This document shows, one piece after another, positions 4,813 to 9,563 of a DNA stretch of 9,563 bases. Under the pieces are notes generated by a model that saw only the letters and a program-made list of their open reading frames with translations, searched no databases and was not told the origin of the DNA. Every line of letters begins with the position of its first letter. Position 1 is the stretch's first letter. Position numbers and translations under genes: made by a program. This DNA comes from an uncultured Achromobacter sp. (GTDB lineage: Bacteria > Pseudomonadota > Gammaproteobacteria > Burkholderiales > Burkholderiaceae_B): contig CAJYKY010000155.1 of NCBI GenBank assembly GCA_913775005.1, positions 1 through 9,563 on the forward strand. The letters are read 5' to 3'.

Positions 4813-5235
4813 ATGTTTGCCACCCCCGAAGAAGCCGAACACGCGTTCTACGAAGCTCTGGAACAGGCGGATAGCGTCCGCTTGATGCAGGTGTGGGCCG
4901 ACGACGAAGAAGTCGTCTGTATCCACCCGGGGGGCTTGCGCATCGTGGGCCACTCGGCGGTTCAGGAATCCTGGCAACAGGTGCTGGCCAATGGCCCGCT
5001 GCACGTGCGCCCGCTGCGTCCGCTGGTCATGCTCAGCATGATGTGCGCGGTGCATGTGCTGGTGGAACAGGTGGCGGTGCGCACGCGCGAAGGCACGCAG
5101 TTCGCCAACTGCTACGCCACGAATATCTACCACAAGGGTCCCACCGGCTGGCGCATGGTCATGCACCATTCGTCGCCGGCGCCCACGGAAGCTGGGGTGC
5201 TCGACTTGCACGACGTACCCGACATGCTGCATTGA
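4813..5235 (+). CDS. NTF2/SnoaL-like fold protein (DUF4440-type)
   Basis: A 140-residue soluble protein with the cone-shaped NTF2-like fold, of unknown function in bacteria. The family pattern is clear: N-terminal helices AEHAFYEALEQADSVRLMQVW, then W28-ADDEEVVCIHPGG (28-41) and the GHSAVQESWQQVL helix, followed by beta strands ending in GWRMVMHHSSP. Proteins of this fold act as small-molecule isomerases, dehydratases or binding modules; the substrate cannot be told. Start ATG 4813 has no visible Shine-Dalgarno, and it lies in the same frame as the zinc-finger gene, 13 codons after its stop, so translation may rely on reinitiation. It ends 17 bp before the hydrolase start. Confidence 0.82.
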   Translation: MFATPEEAEHAFYEALEQADSVRLMQVWADDEEVVCIHPGGLRIVGHSAVQESWQQVLANGPLHVRPLRPLVMLSMMCAVHVLVEQVAVRTREGTQFANCYATNIYHKGPTGWRMVMHHSSPAPTEAGVLDLHDVPDMLH

Positions 5236-5252
5236 ATCGGGTGGATTTTTAG

Positions 5253-6353
5253 TTGGCCGCTGCTCGTCTCGATACGTCCCCCTGCCCCGTTCCCTCCTGG
5301 TTGCCAGGGGGCGACGCCCAGACCATCTATGCGTCCGTCTTCGCGCAGTACCACCGCATCGCCTTCGTGCGAGACCGCGTGGATACGCCGGACACGGACT
5401 TCGTGGATTTCGACTGGACGGGCCCGGGCCTGTTTCCGCACAAGGCCGCCGATGGTGCGCCGGTCAGCGGGCAAGGCCCCGTCGCCAATGGCAAGACCGC
5501 CGCAACCCGGTGGATGACCGACGCCGACTGGAAGTCGCTTCCGCAAACGCCCGACACGCCCGCGCTGATTCTGTTTCACGGACTTGAAGGCGGCAGCAAC
5601 AGCCGTTACGCGCAGTCCGTGGCGCATTATTTCCGGGCGCGCGGCTGGATTGTCGTGATCGCGCATTTTCGCGGCTGCTCAGGCGTGCCCAACCGGCTCG
5701 CCCGCGCCTATTACTCCGGTGATTCCGCTGAAGTCGGCTTCCTCTTGGAAACCGTGCGTAGCCGCATCCCGCATGCACGCTGGCATGCGGTGGGCGTATC
5801 GCTGGGCGGCAATGCGCTGCTGAAGTACCTGGGTGAACACCAGGAAGCCACGGGCTGGCTGACGGCGGCTGCCGGGGTTTCCGTGCCGCTCGACCTGGTT
5901 GCCTGCGGCAAGACGTTATCCACGGGCGTGTTCAATCGCCGCGTCTACAGCGGCCATTTCCTGAAGACACTCAAGCACAAAGTGCTGGAAAAGGCGCACC
6001 GTTTTCCTGGCGCCATCGATGTAATGCGCATTGCGCATGCGCATGATCTGCGCGAATTCGATGACACCTACACGGCGCCGATGCACGGCTTTCGCAATGC
6101 GCTGGATTACTGGACGCGTGCGTCCAGCAAGCCGTGGCTGCCGAAGATTTCCGTGCCGACGCTGGTGCTGAACGCGCGCAATGATCCTTTCATTCCGGCG
6201 GCGTCGTTGCCGGGGCCGCAAGACTGCTCGCCCGTGATCCTGCTGCACCAGCCCACCGACGGCGGCCACGCCGGGTTCCCTACCGGCGCGTTTCCGGCAC
6301 ACTTGAACTGGCTGCCGCAGCGGCTGGGCCGGTTTTTCGAAACCGGGCTGTGA
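5253..6353 (+). CDS. YheT family alpha/beta-fold hydrolase
   Basis: A 366-residue cytoplasmic alpha/beta hydrolase of the YheT/COG0429 family, predicted esterase-like enzymes with no well-defined natural substrate. The catalytic triad is readable: S183 in GVSLGGN, D311 in NARNDPF and H339 in GGHAGF. Also present are the N-terminal family signature LPGGDAQTIY (17-26), HGLEGGSNSRY (109-119) forming the oxyanion region, and HFRGCSG. The start is TTG 5253: the codon just upstream is an in-frame TAG, and no ATG or GTG occurs before conserved sequence; GGTGGA about seven bases upstream is a fair ribosome site. It closes the plus-strand run from ilvE, and its TGA directly abuts the stop of the minus-strand protease. 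Confidence 0.92.
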   Translation: MAAARLDTSPCPVPSWLPGGDAQTIYASVFAQYHRIAFVRDRVDTPDTDFVDFDWTGPGLFPHKAADGAPVSGQGPVANGKTAATRWMTDADWKSLPQTPDTPALILFHGLEGGSNSRYAQSVAHYFRARGWIVVIAHFRGCSGVPNRLARAYYSGDSAEVGFLLETVRSRIPHARWHAVGVSLGGNALLKYLGEHQEATGWLTAAAGVSVPLDLVACGKTLSTGVFNRRVYSGHFLKTLKHKVLEKAHRFPGAIDVMRIAHAHDLREFDDTYTAPMHGFRNALDYWTRASSKPWLPKISVPTLVLNARNDPFIPAASLPGPQDCSPVILLHQPTDGGHAGFPTGAFPAHLNWLPQRLGRFFETGL

Positions 6354-6361
6354 TCAGCCCG
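6344..6361. terminator. Bidirectional hairpin built over the abutting stop codons of the YheT hydrolase and the M48 protease
   Basis: CGGGCTG (6344-6350) and CAGCCCG (6355-6361) form a perfect 7-bp GC-rich stem with the loop TGAT. The two genes end at TGA 6351-6353 and TCA 6354-6356 with no base between. Downstream sequence has only short T stretches (ATTTG on plus, GTTTCG on minus), so it is a sub-optimal intrinsic terminator, but its place between convergent genes supports a shared stop for both transcripts. Confidence 0.5.
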
Positions 6362-7877
6362 ATTTGAACCGTTCCAGCAGCTGCCGTTCCTCGGCCAGCT
6401 TGTCTTTCACTTCCTTGATCTGTACGTCGATCTGCGATTGCTCGTAGAAATCGGTGGACAGCCCGCGCGCCTGCTGCAACTGCGATTCGGCCGCTGCAAA
6501 GGCGCCGGTCATCACGTAATAGCGCGCCAGGTCGCGCCGCGCCTGCACCGGCTTGCCGTTGCGCTCTTCGCTTTGCGCCAGCATCTGGTAAAGGCTGGGT
6601 TCGTCGCTGCCCCACTGCTTGATCTTGGCGCGCAGGTAGTCCTGCGCTTCGGCATGACGGCCATTGCTTTGCAGAGCCTGCGCGTAGGCGATGCCCAGCG
6701 CACGCTGATCCGGCCAACGCTTGGTGGCGGCCTGCGCCAGCTCCAGCGCGCGCGGATATTCCTTGCGCGCCAGCGCGATGTCGACGGAAAGCTTGGCCAA
6801 CTGCGCGGAACTGCGTCCGCCTGCCGACGCCAGATTCCAATAGCGGTCGGCTTCGGGCAGGTTGTTGCGCTGGAACGCCTGTAGCGCCAAGCCGTAATAC
6901 GCGGCCGACTGGCGCACGCCCGATAGCGCTTGCGCCTCGTCCTGCAACTGCTGGCCGGCCGACCGCAGGCTGACCGCGTCGCGCCCTTGCACCACGCGCA
7001 TCTTGGCGCGCACGTACCAGAAGTCGTCACTATCCACGTGACGCGAGGCCGGCAGCGAACGCACGCGGTTCTGCACGTCAGACATCCGCTCGATGGACAG
7101 CGGGTGAGTGCTGGCCCACGAGCCGCCGCCCGCCCCTTCATTCAGGCGCGACGCGTTCATCAGCCGTGAAAACATCTGCGACATGCCCTCGGCGTCGTAG
7201 CCCGCCTTGGTCAGCATCTGAAAGCCCGCGCGGTCCGCCTCGCGTTCCGCATCCCGCGAGAAGCCCAGCTGGCGGTTGATGGCGGCGGCTTGGCCGAAGG
7301 CAGCCACGCCCATTGCCAGGTTGCCGCCCCCGCCCGCCAGCGCCGCCAGCAGCGCACCGGCCAGGCTGGCCAGCATCACCATGCTGTTCTGGCTTTGCTG
7401 CGTCATGCCGCGCGCGATGTGGCGCTGGACCACGTGACCGATTTCGTGCGCCAGCACTGCGGCCAGTTCGGACTCGCTGCCCGATGAGACGATCAGCCCG
7501 GTATTGACCCCGATGAACCCGCCCGGCATGGCGAAGGCGTTGATTTCGGGGTCGCGCACGCCGAACATTTCCACATCGGGCACGGCCCCAGGCGCAAAGG
7601 CCGCCAGTTTGCGGCCCATCGTGGTCAGGTATTGGGAGAGTTCAGGGTCGTCGACATAGGTCGGGTCGCGCCGGCCTTGCGACATGATGGCTTCGCCCAG
7701 GCTGCGTTCCAGCATGGGCGACAGTTCGGCGGCGGAAGCCGCTCCCATCGAAGGCAAGCCCATCGGCTGCGCCCAGGCAGTGACGGGAATAGTGGGAGCG
7801 ATGAGCGCGGCACTGAGCCCGATCATCGCGCTGCGTTTCGCAATCGAGCAAATGGATGGCATTTTCCTGCGGTTCAT
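6354..7877 (-). CDS. bepA: Periplasmic M48 metalloprotease with TPRs, BepA-like
   Basis: A 507-residue secreted zinc metalloprotease/chaperone of the BepA (YfgC) type, which in E. coli helps assemble LptD and degrades stalled outer-membrane proteins. A signal peptide covers residues 1-36: basic MNRRK, a hydrophobic stretch MIGLSAALIAPTIPVT and the cleavage site AWA|Q. The zinc site is H144-E145-x-x-H148 (HEIGH), with E211 in DAEREAD as third ligand; H258 in STHPLS matches the regulatory His of E. coli BepA (H246). After a Gly/Ala-rich loop (~170-195), a C-terminal TPR region runs from about 290 to 490 (YYGLALQAFQ, ALELAQAA, YAQALQSNGRHAEA, RRDLARYYVMTGAFAAAE). ATG 7877 has only a weak AGG nearby; ATG at codon 6 is possible but follows AGGA too closely. 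It is divergent from galU across 57 bp. The family is sure; orthology to BepA is likely. Confidence 0.93.
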   Translation of the reverse strand: MNRRKMPSICSIAKRSAMIGLSAALIAPTIPVTAWAQPMGLPSMGAASAAELSPMLERSLGEAIMSQGRRDPTYVDDPELSQYLTTMGRKLAAFAPGAVPDVEMFGVRDPEINAFAMPGGFIGVNTGLIVSSGSESELAAVLAHEIGHVVQRHIARGMTQQSQNSMVMLASLAGALLAALAGGGGNLAMGVAAFGQAAAINRQLGFSRDAEREADRAGFQMLTKAGYDAEGMSQMFSRLMNASRLNEGAGGGSWASTHPLSIERMSDVQNRVRSLPASRHVDSDDFWYVRAKMRVVQGRDAVSLRSAGQQLQDEAQALSGVRQSAAYYGLALQAFQRNNLPEADRYWNLASAGGRSSAQLAKLSVDIALARKEYPRALELAQAATKRWPDQRALGIAYAQALQSNGRHAEAQDYLRAKIKQWGSDEPSLYQMLAQSEERNGKPVQARRDLARYYVMTGAFAAAESQLQQARGLSTDFYEQSQIDVQIKEVKDKLAEERQLLERFKSG

Positions 7878-7934
7878 AAGCCTATGATAGCGATGAGCTT
7901 AAAATGTTTCACCGATACCCCAAACGAGGTCTCA
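7878..7934. promoter_or_regulatory. 57-bp divergent intergenic region of bepA and galU
   Basis: Both genes must be started from this short gap or from inside each other. A near-palindrome CTATGATAG (7882-7890) offers TATGAT on plus (7883-7888) and TATCAT on minus, each five of six to the -10 consensus or close, but neither has a good -35. If the minus-strand box is used, bepA RNA would begin almost at its ATG and be nearly leaderless. TAAAAT at 7900-7905 is another plus-strand candidate. Assignments are weak. Confidence 0.3.
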
Positions 7935-8786
7935 ATGCGTCCCGTCCGTAAAGCCGTTTTCCCTGTCGCCGGCATGGGCACCCGCTTCCTGCCCGCCACC
8001 AAGGCGATGCCAAAGGAAATGCTGCCCGTGGTCGACAAGCCCCTGATCCAGTACGCCGTTGAAGAAGCGGTGGCCGCCGGCATCACGGACCTCATCTTTG
8101 TGACCGGCCGCAACAAGCGCGCCATCGAAGACCACTTCGACTCCGCCCCGGAACTGGAATCCGATCTGGAAAGCAAAGGCAAGCACGAGCTGCTTTCCAT
8201 GGTGCGGGGCATTCTACCTGCGCATGTGAATTGCCTCTACATCCGGCAATCGGCCCCGCTGGGGCTGGGCCATGCGGTGCTGTCCGCCGCGCCCGCCGTG
8301 GGCGATGAGCCCTTCGCCGTGCTGCTGGCCGATGACCTGATCGACGCCGACACCCCCGCCATGAAGCAATTGGTGGACATCGCCGTGGCGCAGAACGCCA
8401 GTGTGCTGGGCGTGCAGGACGTGCCGCGTGCCGACACCCGCAAGTACGGCATCGTGGCCACGCACAACGGCGAAGCGCGCCACGACCCGCGTACGGAACG
8501 CGTCACGCACATCGTTGAAAAACCCGAACCCGACGCCGCGCCGTCCACGCTGGCCGTGGTGGGCCGCTATGTGCTGGAAGCCGCCATCTTCGATCACCTG
8601 CGCTCCACCAAAATGGGCGCCGGCAACGAGATCCAGCTGACGGACGGCATTGCATCGATGATGCGCGAACGCGCGGTGTTTGCGCATCGCTTTGACGGCG
8701 TGCGTTACGACTGCGGCAACAAGGCCGGCATGTTCCAGGCCACCGTGGCCCTGGGCAAGAAGTACCACGGGCTGCTGCCGGAATAA
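7935..8786 (+). CDS. galU: UTP-glucose-1-phosphate uridylyltransferase GalU
   Basis: Makes UDP-glucose from UTP and glucose-1-phosphate in the cytoplasm, feeding LPS, capsule and other glycan synthesis. The 283-residue protein carries the nucleotidyltransferase signature G13-M-G-T-R17 and PATKAMPKEMLPVVDKP (20-36), FVTGRNKRAIEDHF (55-68), LGLGHAVLSA (109-118), the metal/sugar region LADDLI (131-136), EKP (195-197), EIQLTDGI and the C-terminal YDCGNKAGM. It is slightly shorter than E. coli GalU (302). ATG 7935 is chosen because GAGGT at 7926-7930 is a good ribosome site and homology starts here; the frame is open much further upstream, but that part overlaps bepA antisense. It converges with the CtaG-like gene, 14 bp apart. 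Confidence 0.96.
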   Translation: MRPVRKAVFPVAGMGTRFLPATKAMPKEMLPVVDKPLIQYAVEEAVAAGITDLIFVTGRNKRAIEDHFDSAPELESDLESKGKHELLSMVRGILPAHVNCLYIRQSAPLGLGHAVLSAAPAVGDEPFAVLLADDLIDADTPAMKQLVDIAVAQNASVLGVQDVPRADTRKYGIVATHNGEARHDPRTERVTHIVEKPEPDAAPSTLAVVGRYVLEAAIFDHLRSTKMGAGNEIQLTDGIASMMRERAVFAHRFDGVRYDCGNKAGMFQATVALGKKYHGLLPE

Positions 8787-8797
8787 GCCCGGCGGGC
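8787..8797 (-). terminator. Small GC hairpin between galU and the CtaG-like gene
   Basis: GCCC (8787-8790) and GGGC (8794-8797) flank a three-base loop in the 14-bp convergent gap. Read on the minus strand it is followed by TTATT, the galU stop region, a poor but possible terminator for the CtaG-like transcript. A four-bp stem in GC-rich DNA is weak evidence. Confidence 0.22.
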
Positions 8798-8800
8798 GCG

Positions 8801-9563
8801 CTAGGCGGACATCGCCGCGCGCGCCTTGGCCCGAGCCCGCGCATCGCGGTCCGCCTTGCGCAACCGCCCCTTGGCCGACAAGCGCATCAAGGTGCCCAGC
8901 GCCACCATCAGGCCGATCACCTCGACCAGCGCGGCTGGAATCCACATGGTCAGGCCGCCAATCGTCTGGTCCGTCTGGGCCGACATCGCAATCGCGCGGC
9001 CGCACAATTCAAACAAGGGATAGATATCGCTTTCGGTGAAGGCGATGACGGCGCCCGCCACCATCTGCGGCAGCATGGTCAGCACGGGCGAGATCACGCG
9101 CCCGCCGGGCGTCATGGCCGCGGGCGGCGCGGGGCGGCGGTCCAGGATCAGGTTCCAATACATGAAGCCGCTGATCACCACCGACCAATTCATCACCCGG
9201 TACAGCCGCCAGTCGAGCATGGAATAGAACTGCACCGACGGAATCAGCCAGACCAGCACCAAAAAGACGAACAGCGTCGGAACAAAAATCTTGTTGGTCA
9301 GCACGGCCACCGTGGCGCGGCCCGCGCCGGTACGCAGGAAGTCGCGCAAGCGCACCCGCCACGACGTCGGCAGCCCCGCGCGCATGACCTGCCCGGGAAA
9401 CGCCGCCATCACCAGCAGCGGCCCCAGATGGTGCAGCACCAGATGCTGGATGCGATGGATGAAGAACATCCGTTCGGCGTAGTAATCGACCCGGGTATGC
9501 ATGGACAGGTACAACAGCACCAAACCGGCCCAGAAGAAGACGCGCCGCGCGCCGGTCACATGG
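8801..9563 (-). CDS. Caa3_CtaG family membrane protein (cytochrome c oxidase assembly factor type), 5' end outside window
   Basis: A polytopic inner-membrane protein of the Caa3_CtaG family, named for CtaG of Bacillus, which is needed for assembly of the CuA-containing caa3 oxidase; it is unrelated in sequence to Cox11-type CtaG. About 254 codons are visible. Features are FWAGLVLLYLSMHTRVDYYAE near the N-terminus, the His-rich stretch FFIHRIQHLVLHHLGPLLV, hydrophobic helices IFVPTLFVFLVLVWLIP, VVISGFMYWNLIL, VLTMLPQMVAGAVIAF and MWIPAALVEVIGLMVALGTL, and a highly basic tail (KGRLRKADRDARARAKARAA). A GTG at 9559 could start a shorter protein, but it falls just before a membrane helix, and family members usually have more N-terminal sequence; the frame is still open at the window end, so the gene is read as truncated by the edge. 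Confidence 0.82.
   Translation of the reverse strand, partial: HVTGARRVFFWAGLVLLYLSMHTRVDYYAERMFFIHRIQHLVLHHLGPLLVMAAFPGQVMRAGLPTSWRVRLRDFLRTGAGRATVAVLTNKIFVPTLFVFLVLVWLIPSVQFYSMLDWRLYRVMNWSVVISGFMYWNLILDRRPAPPAAMTPGGRVISPVLTMLPQMVAGAVIAFTESDIYPLFELCGRAIAMSAQTDQTIGGLTMWIPAALVEVIGLMVALGTLMRLSAKGRLRKADRDARARAKARAAMSA

Noticed and set aside
7632..7934. N-terminal extension of GalU by about 100 codons
   Set aside because: The extension is antisense to the certain bepA gene, matches no GalU feature, and a good ribosome site precedes ATG 7935.
8214..9005. 263-codon minus-strand open frame
   Set aside because: Antisense to galU and out of frame with the CtaG-like gene; His/Gly/Val-rich shadow with no domain.
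1..9563. Mobile element, CRISPR, tRNA/rRNA or horizontally acquired island
   Set aside because: No transposase, spaced repeats, tRNA-like folds or abrupt composition change is seen; every gene is a common housekeeping type in betaproteobacteria.

Overview
The window reads as ordinary chromosome from a GC-rich betaproteobacterium, most likely Burkholderiales and probably Alcaligenaceae (Achromobacter/Bordetella-like). This is inferred from protein style (IlvE, a RhlE ending in KRQVAVLLGG, a compact 283-residue GalU, a Caa3-type CtaG) and codon use; no rRNA marker is present to confirm it. There are eleven protein genes, almost no spare DNA, and no tRNA, rRNA, CRISPR array, insertion sequence or phage gene.

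Layout: (1) 26-421 (+), a small cytoplasmic thioredoxin-fold protein, converging on (2) 428-1924 (-), the DEAD-box RNA helicase rhlE. (3) 1925-2256 is the only long non-coding stretch; it carries strong inverted repeats upstream of rhlE and a palindrome just after azlD. (4) 2257-3350 (-), azlC-azlD, a two-subunit branched-chain amino acid exporter with overlapping stop and start codons. (5) 3351-3556, a divergent control region. (6) 3557-6353 (+), ilvE, a zf-CHCC zinc-finger protein, an NTF2/SnoaL-like protein and a YheT-type alpha/beta hydrolase, close enough to be one transcript. (7) 6354-7877 (-), a BepA-like periplasmic M48 metalloprotease with TPRs, its stop codon abutting that of the hydrolase. 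(8) 7935-8786 (+), galU, divergent from the protease across 57 bp. (9) 8801-9563 (-), a Caa3_CtaG-type membrane protein whose 5' end runs off the window.

The most coherent biology is the azlCD/ilvE pair: the aminotransferase for the last step of Leu/Ile/Val synthesis faces the exporter of the same amino acids. The shared control region has a perfect 8-bp inverted repeat whose arms each supply a TACAAT -10 element, one per direction, and the azlC leader can encode a 14-residue peptide ending Val-Val-Leu that overlaps the azlC start. The bepA/galU pair both serve the cell envelope (outer-membrane protein quality control and UDP-glucose supply).

I do not see a novel defence, mobile or biosynthetic system. 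The items worth checking are regulatory: the azlC/ilvE switch, the structured region upstream of rhlE, and hairpins built over the stop codons of convergent genes.
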